A stretch of 61,088 nt of DNA from a bacterium (Candidatus Blackallbacteria) CG13_big_fil_rev_8_21_14_2_50_49_14 (GCA_002783405.1 PFGG01000035.1:258940-320027); one strand, 5' to 3'; shown: positions 17,516-27,255, counted from the first letter of the stretch. Program-made: numbers and translations. Notes: generated by a model not told the origin, from the letters alone.

Positions 17516-18328
17516 ATGAGTTTATCGTTAGATTTTGAGTCGTTGCCGACTTTGCCGATTATTGTGCAACAGGTCATGCTTGAGATCAATAATCCCGATT
17601 CATCTATGAAGGACATCGCTGCTCTTATTGAGCGGGATCAATCGATGTCTGCTAAGATTTTAAAATTGGTAAACTCAGCTTTTTATGGTTTTTCCAAACG
17701 CATTGGCACGATCGGCCATGCGATTAGTATTCTGGGTTTTGAAACTGTCAAAAGTTTGGTATTGGGGGTCTCTGTATTAGATACCTTTAAAATTCGTGAG
17801 TTTAATATGTACGAATTTTGGCAACACTCGATTTCAACGGCTTCAATGGCTGCTTTTCTTGCGGGCAAACTGGGGTATCCTCGTAAGGACGAAGCGTTTA
17901 CTGTGGGTTTGCTGCATGATGTGGGTAAATTGGTTTTTATGTTGAAAGCTCCCCAGATTTATCGCCAGATTCTTAGCGAAGTTGAAAGTTCTTCGGTGCC
18001 TTCTCTTCAGTTAGAACGTCGTTATCTGAAGATGGATCATGCTTTTGCGGGAGCACAGGTGGCCCGTTTGTGGAATTTTCCACCGGCCTATATTCAGGCC
18101 CTCGACGTACATCATTCCCGCTCCTGTTTAAATGATCAACCCGTTTCTTTACGGCAGGTGCTTTATCTCGGCAATTTAATCTGTCACCTGATTGAGGGAG
18201 ATACTGAAGAAGCGATTGATATTAAGGTATTTAGCCGCCTGAATATTGATTTTGAAGAGTGTCAAAATTATCTTCAGTCGATACATGCTGAAATTGCAGA
18301 TTTTCTCCAAACAGTCTCCCCAGAATGA
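17516..18328 (+). CDS. HDOD-domain signalling protein
   Basis: 270 residues, nearly all one HDOD domain: LPTLPIIVQQVMLEINNPD at the N-terminus, IERDQSMSAKILKLVNSAFYG, AISILGFETVKSLVLG and a retained HDVGKL motif (~residue 138). HDOD proteins are regulatory or adaptor relatives of HD phosphohydrolases. An AAAGGA lies upstream of the ATG. The stop overlaps cca as ATGA, so the two are co-translated. Confidence 0.88.
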   Translation: MSLSLDFESLPTLPIIVQQVMLEINNPDSSMKDIAALIERDQSMSAKILKLVNSAFYGFSKRIGTIGHAISILGFETVKSLVLGVSVLDTFKIREFNMYEFWQHSISTASMAAFLAGKLGYPRKDEAFTVGLLHDVGKLVFMLKAPQIYRQILSEVESSSVPSLQLERRYLKMDHAFAGAQVARLWNFPPAYIQALDVHHSRSCLNDQPVSLRQVLYLGNLICHLIEGDTEEAIDIKVFSRLNIDFEECQNYLQSIHAEIADFLQTVSPE

Positions 18329-19626
18329 ATTATTGCTCCATTTTGCCTGAACTCACTGAGATTTGGCCTGAGTCTTATGTCGTGGGCGGATTTCTGCGGG
18401 AGCGTTGGTTTGGTAAAATCTCTTCGGATTTAGATCTTGTCGTTCCCTCTGGTGCTATTCAGGGGGTTGAAAAATTGGCTAAAAAATTGCGTCGCCCTTG
18501 GTTTGTCTTGGATCAAGACCGAGATATTGCCCGTTTGGTTTTGGCTTCAGGTGATACCTTGGATATTGCCCGTTTTGCCGGAAACAATTTGAACAGCGAT
18601 TTGTGGCAAAGAGACTTATCTTTTAACGCAATGGCTTGTCCGCTGATCCCTGAAGTATTCGATCTGCAAATTTCTCTGTCTGAATTGCCTTTGATTGATC
18701 CTGGCTTGGGATTGGCTGATCTTCAAAAGGCCAGGATTAAGGGGCTTTCTGCAGATAATTTTGTGGCGGATCCTTTGCGGCTTCTGCGGGCTTTCAGGTT
18801 TGCTGCGCAATATGGTTTTGAACTCGAATCAGAGACCCAAGCATGGATTCGTCTCCATGGATCTCTCCTGAAATTGTCGGCTTCAGAACGTATTCTTCAG
18901 GAACTGGACAAGTTTTTGATTGGTGGACATTCCGAATTTGCCTTAAACCAAATGATAGAAACAGAATTTATTCGGTATTTATTTATTGAATTAAATAATT
19001 ACTCAGATGAACAGTGGAAAAAAAGAGTTGTCCACTGGAAAACAATCCGAAATGTCCTGTCTGATATTCAGACTCATTTTGAACCCTCTCAACCTTTAAG
19101 AGATTATTTTGAGACGGTTTTAAGTGCTGAGCGAACCCGGCAACAGGTTCTGCTTTTATCCAGTTTATTTTGGGATGAACCTTTAGAACGATGGGAAAAT
19201 TTTTCAAATAGAATTCGTTTGGGTACCAAGGACAGTGAATATGGTAAAAAACTGGTGCTCAATTGGACCGGCTTTTGTACGCAACTTTCCTATTTAGAAA
19301 ACCCACTCAAACGTTTCAGGTTTTACCAAGAGCATGGGGTGCTTCTGCCTGCTCTGGTTTTTAGAGCTTTTGTAGCAAAGCGGCTGTCTCAAGAGCAGGC
19401 TCAGTTTCTTCTCTGCGAATATTTCCAGGAGAATCATCCGATTGCACATCCCGTGCCTTTTATAAATGGCAATGATGTGTGCAAAGAGCTGGCACTGAAA
19501 CCAGGACCTCAAATTGGCCGCCTGTTAAGTTTGGCATTGGAAGCCCAGGTCGAAAAAAAAATCCAGAGCAAACAGGATGCTCTGGATTTTATAGCGTCTC
19601 AATTATTGGCGAATGATAGCCAATAG
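18325..19626 (+). CDS. cca: CCA tRNA nucleotidyltransferase / poly(A) polymerase family
   Basis: Class II nucleotidyltransferase that adds or repairs the tRNA 3' CCA end. 433 residues with VVGGFLRERW (the GG-x2-R turn), SSDLDLVV (metal-binding Asp pair), RDLSFNAMA, DPLRLLRAFRFAAQYGFELE (head/neck) and a divergent C-terminal half with no HD domain. Poly(A) polymerase activity cannot be excluded from sequence. The last 24 bases overlap the convergent phosphohexomutase gene. Confidence 0.88.
   Translation: MNYCSILPELTEIWPESYVVGGFLRERWFGKISSDLDLVVPSGAIQGVEKLAKKLRRPWFVLDQDRDIARLVLASGDTLDIARFAGNNLNSDLWQRDLSFNAMACPLIPEVFDLQISLSELPLIDPGLGLADLQKARIKGLSADNFVADPLRLLRAFRFAAQYGFELESETQAWIRLHGSLLKLSASERILQELDKFLIGGHSEFALNQMIETEFIRYLFIELNNYSDEQWKKRVVHWKTIRNVLSDIQTHFEPSQPLRDYFETVLSAERTRQQVLLLSSLFWDEPLERWENFSNRIRLGTKDSEYGKKLVLNWTGFCTQLSYLENPLKRFRFYQEHGVLLPALVFRAFVAKRLSQEQAQFLLCEYFQENHPIAHPVPFINGNDVCKELALKPGPQIGRLLSLALEAQVEKKIQSKQDALDFIASQLLANDSQ
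19553..19592. terminator. Hairpin terminator inside the 3' end of cca
   Basis: ATCCAGAGCA (19561-19570) pairs with TGCTCTGGAT (19579-19588). A run of eight A precedes it and TTTT follows, so it can terminate the minus-strand mutase transcript and possibly cca. It lies inside cca codons. Confidence 0.7.
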
Positions 19627-20949
19627 TTCGTCACGAAGTGTTTCCATATTGACCTGACTGTCTGCTTCACAGTTCAGACGCAGAAGCGGTTCTGTGTTGC
19701 TCTTACGCAAATTGAACCACCAGGTGTCTCCAATAATGGACATGCCATCGATTTCAACCACTTCACCTTTTGAACGGTAGAGATTTTTAATATTTTCCAC
19801 AACAGCATCGGCATCTGCAACCGTTGAATTGATTTCGCCACTGATGAAGTAGTTATTGCGTTCTGACAAAATCTCTGACAAAGGTTGGTTGGCTGTTGAA
19901 ATAATTTCTGCAGTTAAAAAGACGGGCAAAGAAGAGTTATCGGCATACATTTCATCGCTGAACTTGAAGTAAAAATGTCCACTGACTTCTCCCCCCATAA
20001 TCGAGCCGGGCACTTCTTTCATTTTGGATTTCATGAAAGCATGGCCTACTTTCCACATATAGGCTTTTCCACCTGCAGATTCGATTGCTTTTTTGACATA
20101 ACGGCTGCAACGTACATCATAAAAAACAGTAGCACCTGGATTTGTCTTTAAGAGGTGTTGCCCTAAAAGACCGGTCATAAAATCGTTATCAATAAACTTG
20201 CCGTGATTGTCAACAAAGAAAGCACGGTCAGAGTCACCGTCAAAGCCAACGCCAAAATCTGCTCCTGTTTCTTTGACTTTGGCGATCAGGTCCTGTCTGT
20301 TTTCTTCTAAAAGTGGGTTGGCTTCGTGGTTGGGAAAATTACCATCGGGCTCAAAAAACATGGGAATGACTTCAATGGGGGTATTGGCGAACATTTTGGG
20401 GGCGACAATACCTGCCATGCCATTGCCTGCATCCATGACTACGCGCAGCGGTTTGATTTTGTCTAGATGAACTTTTCCATGAATGAACTGGACATATTCA
20501 TCGAGAATGCCTTCTTTTTTGAGAACGACACCTGCTTTTTCAGCTGCTTGAAAGTTGCCAGCATGATAAAGGGCTTCAATGTCCTTGATACCACTTTCTC
20601 CACCGATGGGAACAGCATGCTTACGCACCATTTTCAAACCATTGTATTTGCCAGGATTGTGCGAGGCCGTGATCATGATACCGGCTGATGCTTCAAGATG
20701 TTCCACCGCGAAATAAAACATATCAGTAGTGGACATTCCGATATCGTAGACACTTGCTCCCTGCTCGGTCAAGCCACGGGTTAAAGCCTCGAAAATACTG
20801 GGACTGGAGGTGCGCATGTCCTGACCTACGACCACATTGTCTACTTTTAAGTAGTCGACAAAAGCCCGACCAACTTGGTAGGCGATCTCTTCATTAATTT
20901 CAGAGGGATAAACGCCGCGGATATCATATGCTTTAAAAATACTACCCAT
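19603..20949 (-). CDS. Phosphomannomutase / phosphoglucomutase
   Basis: 448-residue alpha-D-phosphohexomutase. Starts MGSIFKAYDIRGVYPSEINE; the phosphoserine loop is TASHNPGKYNGLK, the Mg-binding loop DGDSDRA, the sugar loop GGEVSGHFYF and the C-terminal phosphate loop RKSNTEPLLRLNCEA. All four active-site loops are intact. Interconverts hexose 1- and 6-phosphates for envelope sugars; mannose or glucose preference is not decided. AAGGAG precedes the ATG. Confidence 0.93.
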   Translation of the reverse strand: MGSIFKAYDIRGVYPSEINEEIAYQVGRAFVDYLKVDNVVVGQDMRTSSPSIFEALTRGLTEQGASVYDIGMSTTDMFYFAVEHLEASAGIMITASHNPGKYNGLKMVRKHAVPIGGESGIKDIEALYHAGNFQAAEKAGVVLKKEGILDEYVQFIHGKVHLDKIKPLRVVMDAGNGMAGIVAPKMFANTPIEVIPMFFEPDGNFPNHEANPLLEENRQDLIAKVKETGADFGVGFDGDSDRAFFVDNHGKFIDNDFMTGLLGQHLLKTNPGATVFYDVRCSRYVKKAIESAGGKAYMWKVGHAFMKSKMKEVPGSIMGGEVSGHFYFKFSDEMYADNSSLPVFLTAEIISTANQPLSEILSERNNYFISGEINSTVADADAVVENIKNLYRSKGEVVEIDGMSIIGDTWWFNLRKSNTEPLLRLNCEADSQVNMETLRDELLAIIRQ

Positions 20950-21007
20950 GTTTTTCTCCTTTGGATATGTGTCAACTCATTATAGCCTGCTGTTGAAAGC
21001 TCTTCTC

Positions 21008-23788
21008 TTAAACTGAGGGCCAGTTTTCCACAATTTTTACACAGCGGTTGCATAAACTGGGATGTTCGGTCGTCTGGCCAATATCCTGACTTTCAAAAAC
21101 ACCCCAACAGCGTTCACATTTGCTTCCTTCAATCACTGCGATCTCAGGTATACGCTCTGTAGCTGAGGTTTGAAAGTTTAAATAGGAGACCATCATGACC
21201 TGCCGTAACAATTCATGATGTGTTTGGAGATAATCGAGCAGCTCTGTTTCTTCAGCAGGCAGATACAGAGTGGCCTTGGCTTCCATGGAACGGCCGATTT
21301 TTTTTGCCTTTCGTGCTTCTTCCAAAACCAAATTCAATTGATCGCGTGCACTGAGAATTTTTTCCCATTTCTCAGCCAGTTCAGGCGCTGACCAATGGGT
21401 ATTGGCTTGAGGATAATCTGCCAAAAGCACACTTTCAGGCCAAGCCTGTTTCAGTGCCTCAGGCAAATTTTCACGTGCATCTTCAGCCAAATGGGTAAGC
21501 ACAGGAGTAACCATTCCCATCAAGGCTTTTAAGACTTCCCAAAGGACTGTCTGAACGGACAGTCTGAGTTTGGAGTCGGGATGTTCGATATAGAGAATAT
21601 CTTTGACGATTGCAAAGTAAATATTGCTTAAATCGATCACACAGAAATTCTGCATGATTTGGTAGAACCGATAAAACGCATAATTTTCAAAACTGCTGCG
21701 CACTTGGGTGATTACATTTTGAAGTTTATGCAGCAAATGACGATCCAGTTCACTGAGTTCTGCATAGGGCAGGGCTTTTTCAGGGCTGAAATCATACAGA
21801 TTACTGAGCATAAAACGCATGGTATTGCGAATCTTTTTATAGATCTCTGCCAATTGACCGAGGATATCATAGGAGACCCGTACATCACTGGAATAATCTA
21901 CAGAAGCGACCCAGAGTCTGAGAACATCAGCACCGTATTGCTCAATTACTTTTTGAGGCTCCACGGTATTGCCCAAAGATTTGCTCATTTTGCGCCCTTG
22001 TCCATCCAAGACGAAGCCATGGGTTAAAACGGTACGGTAAGGAGGGGTTCCATGGGCTGCGATGGCTGTTAAGAGTGAAGACTGAAACCAACCACGGTGC
22101 TGGTCGGAACCTTCTAAATACAAATCGGCGGGATATTGCAGTTCAGGTTCTACTTTTAAAACGCTGGTATGGCTTGAGCCGGAATCAAACCAGACATCCA
22201 TAATATCTGTTTCTTTGCGGAATTCCTGTTGCGCAAAGTCCTTATAGCGATAACCTGAAGGAAGGAGTTCATGGGCCTCTTTTTTCCACCAGATATCGCT
22301 GCCTTCTGTTTCTACCAGATCGGCCACATGCAGGATCAGTTCTTTTTCAAGAATGGCTTCTCCACTTTCAAGATGGTAAAAGGCAGGGATCGGAACTCCC
22401 CAGGAGCGTTGGCGGCTGATGCACCAATCTGAACGTTCAGCAATCATATTGCTGATACGTTCCTGACCACTGGCAGGAACCCATGTGACGCCGCGAACAG
22501 CTTCTAAGGCCTCTTGTCTGAAGCCATCTACGGAAGCAAACCACTGTTCTGTGGCCCGGTAAATCAATGGGGTTTTGGTTCGCCAACAATGTGGAAAACT
22601 ATGAACGAAAGTGGTATGAAAAAGCAATTTTTGCTTTTCTTTCAGCAATTCGATGATGACAGGATTTGCTTTTTCATAATAAAGACCTTCAAAGCCGGGA
22701 GCTTGCTCGGTGAAAATTCCTTTTTCATTGACTGGAGAGAGCACGCCCAATTTGTATTTTTCTCCAGCGATAAAATCCTCCATGCCATGACCTGGAGCGG
22801 TATGAACACAGCCGGTACCGGCTTCTGAGGTGACATGGTTGCCCAAGATGACCAAAGAAGTCCGTTCATAAAAAGGGTGTTGGCAAAGCATGTTTTCAAG
22901 ATTTTTGCCTTCGGTTTGCCAGAGAATTTCTTCGCTTTGTAGATCGAGGGTTTTCAGGACGTCTTCACGCAGTTTCTCTGCCATGACCAGAACCTCTCCT
23001 GAGGAAACGCGCACAAAGGAATATTCAAAATCTGGATTGAGAGCGATGCCGAGATTGGCTGGTAAGGTCCAAGGCGTGGTGGTCCAGATGACAAATGAAA
23101 CAGCACTATTTTGAAGATTGGCCGGCAGTTTGCTTTTTTCAGATTCAAGCAAAGACATTTTGACATAGATACTGTGTGAAGTGTGGTCCATATATTCCAC
23201 TTCAGCCTCTGCCAGGGCGGTGCGTGCTGCAATGCTCCAATATACGGGTTTCAGGCCTTTATAAATAAAGCCTTTATCTACCATTTCGGCAAAGACACGT
23301 AGCTGAGCAGCCTCATAGCGGGGATTCATGGTGAGATAAGGTTTTTCCCAATCTCCCAGCAGGCCCAATCGATAGAAATTATTGCGCTGTCCTTCTAAAT
23401 TTTCAAGCGCAAATGCCTGGCAGGCCTGGCGGGTTGTTAGGGGATCTTCTTCTGCTGACTTTTTGTTTTTTGTGACTTCATGTTCAATCGGTAGACCGTG
23501 ACAATCGTAGCCAAAGACCATTGGAGCAGGGTGATTGTTTAAGGTTTGGTATTTAACGACCAAATCTTTGAGAATACGGTTCAGCGCATGACCAATATGA
23601 ATTTTTCCAGAACTTAAATAGGGAGGGCCATCATGGAGGATATATTTGGAGCCTGTGCGGAAGCTTAAATTTTTTTGATAAACATTCGTGTTTTTCCAGA
23701 ACTCCTGCAGTTGGGGTTCTCTTTGGCCTGAGTTGGCTCGCATGGAAAAAGAAGTTTGAGGTAGATTTAGCGTTTGTTTGTAGTCCAT
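21008..23788 (-). CDS. ileS: Isoleucyl-tRNA synthetase
   Basis: 926-residue class I synthetase. The HIGH element is SGKIHIGHALNR, the KMSKS loop GRKMSKSLGN, DVWFDSGSSH marks the catalytic core, and WTTTPWTLPANLGIALNP the editing domain. The C-terminus carries a CERCW...CNRC zinc finger, as in the bacterial (type 1) enzyme. AAGGAA lies before the ATG. No T-box leader is visible upstream. Confidence 0.97.
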   Translation of the reverse strand: MDYKQTLNLPQTSFSMRANSGQREPQLQEFWKNTNVYQKNLSFRTGSKYILHDGPPYLSSGKIHIGHALNRILKDLVVKYQTLNNHPAPMVFGYDCHGLPIEHEVTKNKKSAEEDPLTTRQACQAFALENLEGQRNNFYRLGLLGDWEKPYLTMNPRYEAAQLRVFAEMVDKGFIYKGLKPVYWSIAARTALAEAEVEYMDHTSHSIYVKMSLLESEKSKLPANLQNSAVSFVIWTTTPWTLPANLGIALNPDFEYSFVRVSSGEVLVMAEKLREDVLKTLDLQSEEILWQTEGKNLENMLCQHPFYERTSLVILGNHVTSEAGTGCVHTAPGHGMEDFIAGEKYKLGVLSPVNEKGIFTEQAPGFEGLYYEKANPVIIELLKEKQKLLFHTTFVHSFPHCWRTKTPLIYRATEQWFASVDGFRQEALEAVRGVTWVPASGQERISNMIAERSDWCISRQRSWGVPIPAFYHLESGEAILEKELILHVADLVETEGSDIWWKKEAHELLPSGYRYKDFAQQEFRKETDIMDVWFDSGSSHTSVLKVEPELQYPADLYLEGSDQHRGWFQSSLLTAIAAHGTPPYRTVLTHGFVLDGQGRKMSKSLGNTVEPQKVIEQYGADVLRLWVASVDYSSDVRVSYDILGQLAEIYKKIRNTMRFMLSNLYDFSPEKALPYAELSELDRHLLHKLQNVITQVRSSFENYAFYRFYQIMQNFCVIDLSNIYFAIVKDILYIEHPDSKLRLSVQTVLWEVLKALMGMVTPVLTHLAEDARENLPEALKQAWPESVLLADYPQANTHWSAPELAEKWEKILSARDQLNLVLEEARKAKKIGRSMEAKATLYLPAEETELLDYLQTHHELLRQVMMVSYLNFQTSATERIPEIAVIEGSKCERCWGVFESQDIGQTTEHPSLCNRCVKIVENWPSV

Positions 23789-24197
23789 GGCTGGGGTTCC
23801 TTATTAAAGTTGGCTCTTTTTAAATTCAATCTTAACACCAAACGCTTTTTCCAAGCAGGTGATTTCAAGGGCAGGATAAAGACTTCAGTGCATAAATTTA
23901 GAACGAAGTGTGAATCTTTTGATTCTGATTTAAGGTTTTTTTGCTTCTTTTTGAACTTTTTTAGTGTGTATGTTCTTCTGCTGGTAATGAATTAATTTTT
24001 TGTTGCTATCATTGTGTTTTATGTGTATGCTTTGTGTATTTTTAATCTTAAAATGTTGCCACAAGCTTGTTTGAAGGGTTCTTTCAGAAAAAAAAAAACT
24101 AAAATTTGTTGTTTTTTTTTGATTTCAAGACTAGGCAATCGCTGAAATATGGCCTAAACTATGAACGTGAACCAATTGTACTGTAAGGAGAGCCCTA
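23789..24197. other. Divergent AT-rich intergenic region ileS / hup
   Basis: 409 bases without a credible gene. It contains an A11 tract and a T9 tract at ~24088-24120, which could bend the DNA, and AAGGAG at 24185-24190, seven bases before the hup ATG. Promoters for both genes must lie here but no clear -35/-10 pair can be picked. Confidence 0.4.
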
Positions 24198-24497
24198 ATG
24201 AACAAAGAAGTACTGGTTAAAGAAATCGCTGAAAAAGCAGGTCAATCTCAGAAAGATGCAAAGACTTTCTTAGATGCTGCTATTGATGTCATTACTGACG
24301 CTCTGAAAAAGGGTGACAAAGTGACTCTGGTTGGTTTTGGTACCTTCCAGGTAAAAGAGCGCGCTGCTCGTGAGGGTCGCAACCCCCGCACTGGCAAGCC
24401 CCTCAAGATTCCTGCCAAGAAAGCTCCCGTATTTGCTGCTGGTAAGGGTCTGAAAGATGCTGTAGCCGCTCCCCCGCCCAAAAAAGGCAAGAAGTAA
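24198..24497 (+). CDS. hup: HU-family DNA-binding protein
   Basis: 99-residue nucleoid protein that bends and compacts DNA. MNKEVLVKEIAEKAGQSQKDA forms the helical body, GFGTFQVKERAAREGRNPRTG the beta-ribbon arm entry, and the intercalating Pro is in RNPRTGKPLKIPAKK. It ends with a short Pro/Lys tail (PPPKKGKK). Strong ribosome binding site and terminator suggest high expression. Confidence 0.97.
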   Translation: MNKEVLVKEIAEKAGQSQKDAKTFLDAAIDVITDALKKGDKVTLVGFGTFQVKERAAREGRNPRTGKPLKIPAKKAPVFAAGKGLKDAVAAPPPKKGKK

Positions 24498-24511
24498 ACA
24501 GCTCTAAACAG

Positions 24512-24543
24512 ATAGGGAGTCAGCAATGACTCCCTATTTTTTA
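24512..24543 (+). terminator. hup terminator
   Basis: ATAGGGAGTCA / TGACTCCCTAT stem with GCAA loop followed by TTTTTT. Confidence 0.9.
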
Positions 24544-24695
24544 TGTCTATTTTTGTAGTTTTCAAGCAATCATTTAGCCCATAAATTAACGACAAGGAGA
24601 CTGCCTGCTTGAGCTGGCGGAGTCGTCACTGGAATTAAAAGTCCATTCTTTGAACTTTTAAAGCCATCCGTTTTGCTCGCCGAAGATTTAGCTCT

Positions 24696-25172
24696 CTAAT
24701 AATTTCCCAGTTGAAAAAGCTTTGAATTCCGCATCAGGAGCTTGCCTTCGTAACTGTGACCATAAATTGTATAGTGGGTTGCTTGGGGAAAATAGCCCGT
24801 TTTTCCAGCATAAAGGGGTGAGCTAAAGGATGGATTGATGTTGATAATTTCTTCAGGTGTGTACTGTTTAACAATTTGCAGATTGGTCATATCCCCAGAA
24901 TGCTTGAGGATGGGGTTAAAAAATGTTTTATTATAATTGTTTTTCTTGGCATCATCATAAAGTTCTTTGATAGATTGAGGGATTTTATGATTTAAGCTGA
25001 TATACTTATCTACCATTTCTTTAAAAAAGACCATGTTTTGTTCCACGGCTTGTTCTGTAGCGGGTACTTTTTGTTGTGTGACCCACGGCAAAAAGAATAT
25101 CAGTACGGATACCCCCAAAAGCATGGGGGGTATAAAAAAGGCTGCGGGTAACTGTTTTTTCGGCTGGTTCAT
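24696..25172 (-). CDS. Membrane-anchored protein of unknown function
   Basis: 158 residues from the ATG at 25172. One hydrophobic segment at ~11-30 (FFIPPMLLGVSVLIFFLPW) then a soluble domain with a helical EQAVEQNMVFFKEMVDKYISLN stretch and a Tyr-rich C-terminus (TGYFPQATHYTIYGHSYEGK). The layout, a membrane helix continuing into a helix and then a small beta-rich domain, recalls type IV pilins and pseudopilins, but there is no prepilin cleavage site. Two bases after the ComFB gene, so a partner of it is plausible. I do not recognise the family. Confidence 0.55.
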   Translation of the reverse strand: MNQPKKQLPAAFFIPPMLLGVSVLIFFLPWVTQQKVPATEQAVEQNMVFFKEMVDKYISLNHKIPQSIKELYDDAKKNNYNKTFFNPILKHSGDMTNLQIVKQYTPEEIININPSFSSPLYAGKTGYFPQATHYTIYGHSYEGKLLMRNSKLFQLGNY

Positions 25173-25174
25173 GA

Positions 25175-26143
25175 TTAATCCCAATCTTCAATCAATTCCA
25201 TGGTTAAATTATCGTCTTTGGCTGGATTTTCGGAGGCCGTTTCAGCGTTTTGTTCTGGCATGACCTGTTCAAACGAGGGGGGGATCGGAGCTGCTTTGTG
25301 TACATAGGGAGAGGATACAGGCAATAATTCTGCTTTGTCCTGGCTGTCTCCCTGTTCGATCAGTTGAATGATTTCTTCAACCTCATTGGAAAAAGAAAGT
25401 TCAACATTATCGGATTGTACTTTTTCGAAGAGTGCCCCTGCTGTTGCTTCGTTTGAAGTGGTATTGAGGGAGACATCTTCAATATCTGGTTTCAACCAGA
25501 TCATCTGTTTTATTTTCTTACAATTGCTACGTGGACGTTTATAGACAATATTAATGGCTTTGCTAACTGCATCAATAATCTGTTGGGTGTATTTGGTCCA
25601 GATTAAACTTTTTGCAGTGAGTGTACCACGTGTTCCTGTTACATAATAGGCGGGCAGTTGGTGGAGGGCAATTGCTACTATATCTGCTCTGCACTGGCTG
25701 CAGCGACAGAGATCGATATACCGGGAGAGCATGATATTGAGTTCTGTTTCAACAAATTCTTCAAAAATATTATAGGGCGGCAGATACGTATCCGCAACGA
25801 TAGGCGGTTCTTCTTCTGTTTCAGGGGTCTGAATCGTTTCCAATGGAATGGGTGTATAGAGATCATCGGCTTCCAAATAGGTAATTTCAGGTTCTGACTG
25901 AGGAAGCGGCTCTTCTGAATCGGTTTGAGGCTGATTGGATTCAGACTCTTCTGTGTTTTCAGGTGAATGTTTGAGGGGCATTGAAATCTCATCAGCAGTT
26001 TCAGAAGATATAGGCTCAAACTGTTCTTCCTGCTGATCTGGCAAAGGAATTTTTTTGACCTTACTCAATACATTTTGTATGGCCTGTTCAATATGTTTGT
26101 GATAATTAATATTTGGTTCAGTCATAAATTCAAACAGAGACAC
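25175..26143 (-). CDS. ComFB-domain protein with acidic N-terminal region
   Basis: 322 residues. The ComFB domain is at ~125-225: NIFEEFVETELNIMLSR, then CRCSQCRADIVAIALHQLP and AYYVTGTRG, with the usual C-x-C-x2-C. ComFB domains in cyanobacteria and Bacillus are reported receptors for cyclic dinucleotides, so a c-di-GMP/c-di-AMP sensing role is inferred. Residues ~35-120 are Glu/Ser/Pro-rich and probably disordered, as is the C-terminal third. GTG start at 26143 (GAGAG upstream) or ATG at 26125. Confidence 0.8.
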   Translation of the reverse strand: MSLFEFMTEPNINYHKHIEQAIQNVLSKVKKIPLPDQQEEQFEPISSETADEISMPLKHSPENTEESESNQPQTDSEEPLPQSEPEITYLEADDLYTPIPLETIQTPETEEEPPIVADTYLPPYNIFEEFVETELNIMLSRYIDLCRCSQCRADIVAIALHQLPAYYVTGTRGTLTAKSLIWTKYTQQIIDAVSKAINIVYKRPRSNCKKIKQMIWLKPDIEDVSLNTTSNEATAGALFEKVQSDNVELSFSNEVEEIIQLIEQGDSQDKAELLPVSSPYVHKAAPIPPSFEQVMPEQNAETASENPAKDDNLTMELIEDWD

Positions 26144-26219
26144 CGCTCTCTCGGGAAGCTAGTCTGTATTGTAACAGGCTCCTGGGAAAGCGGTGAAAAA
26201 AGCTGCTAACTTGCTAAAC

Positions 26220-26672
26220 TTAACTTTCTTCTGTGGCGTGTGTAGGCACAATCATTACAGGGCATTTTGCGTGATTGACGACATAATTGCTGACGCTTCC
26301 CAATAAAAACCGTTGGATGGGCCCCAAGCCACGGCTGCCCATTACGACTAAATCACAGTGATGCTCATCGACTGCATTCACAATGCTATAGCCCGGATCC
26401 CCTTTGATCACGGCAGTATGGGTGGTCACACCTGCTTCAGAGAGACGTTCATGGATCCGGCTGGCAATTTCTTTGCTTTGCCCTTCCAGATAGGTTTCCA
26501 ATTCATCCAGATAGGCATAGGTGGTTTCATAGACGGGAATCACTTCTAAAAATTCATAGGCATGCAGAACCGTCACTTCTGCACCAAATTTTTGTGCAAG
26601 ATCGACAACATGCGTTAATACTTGATCTGAAGCTTGAGAACCATCGGTGGGATAAAGAATATGTTTAAACAC
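26220..26672 (-). CDS. Universal stress protein (UspA family)
   Basis: 150 residues: LYPTDGSQASDQ at the N-terminus and the ATP-binding G-x2-G-x9-G-(S/T) motif in VVMGSRGLGPIQRFLLGSVS. Likely a cytoplasmic nucleotide-binding stress protein. GTG start preceded by AAGGA. A second usp gene lies immediately upstream on the same strand. Confidence 0.93.
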   Translation of the reverse strand: MFKHILYPTDGSQASDQVLTHVVDLAQKFGAEVTVLHAYEFLEVIPVYETTYAYLDELETYLEGQSKEIASRIHERLSEAGVTTHTAVIKGDPGYSIVNAVDEHHCDLVVMGSRGLGPIQRFLLGSVSNYVVNHAKCPVMIVPTHATEES

Positions 26673-26745
26673 GGAAGATTGTCCTTTCCTTGAGCAGGTC
26701 TATTTTTAGTGTAAAAGGCATGGTCGAAAGTTGCATTGATATAAA

Positions 26746-27216
26746 TCAGTTTGCAGTTTGACCTGATTCAGGTACGGGCACAAGATAGACGGGAATATCT
26801 TTGCTGTGGTTGGCCACATAGTGGCTGGTACTGCCCAGAAAAACGCTGCGAAAGCCTCCCAACCCGCGTGTTCCCATTAGAATCAGATCACATCCTTCTT
26901 CATGTGCGGTTTTTAGGATTAAGGGGCCGGCTGAACCCTTCATGACCAGTTCTTTCTCAATTTGAAAGCCAGAATCTCTGAGTTCATTGGCCAAGGCGTG
27001 CAAGGTTTCATGACCGTAGTTTTCAAATCGTTTTTCAACTTCCTGAACATAAGCACTGTCGGTTCCATAGCGATAGAGTACGTGGCCCATTGTAAATTCA
27101 TAACAATGAAGCAAGGTGATTTTTGCTTGAAAGGATTGAGCTATGGCCTGTAAGTCTTTTAAGGCGGCCTGTGAAGCCTCTGAACCATCTGTGGGATAGA
27201 GAATATGTTTAATCAT
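26746..27216 (-). CDS. Universal stress protein (UspA family), second copy
   Basis: 156 residues with LYPTDGSEASQAAL and LMGTRGLGGFRSVFLGSTS as the ATP site. It is a clear paralogue of the downstream copy, sharing the N-terminal block and the nucleotide loop. ATG start with AAAGG upstream. The tandem pair may work as a heterodimer. Confidence 0.93.
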   Translation of the reverse strand: MIKHILYPTDGSEASQAALKDLQAIAQSFQAKITLLHCYEFTMGHVLYRYGTDSAYVQEVEKRFENYGHETLHALANELRDSGFQIEKELVMKGSAGPLILKTAHEEGCDLILMGTRGLGGFRSVFLGSTSHYVANHSKDIPVYLVPVPESGQTAN

Positions 27217-27255
27217 TCACCGTAACCTTTCTTTATAAACCTGGGGTTCGATCGC

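Noticed and set aside
23774-23995. Open frame in the ileS/hup gap
   Set aside because: Phe/Leu-rich product of an AT-rich spacer that overlaps the ileS start; no ribosome binding site.
23789-24000. Possible T-box leader for ileS
   Set aside because: The conserved T-box sequence is not found on the minus strand.
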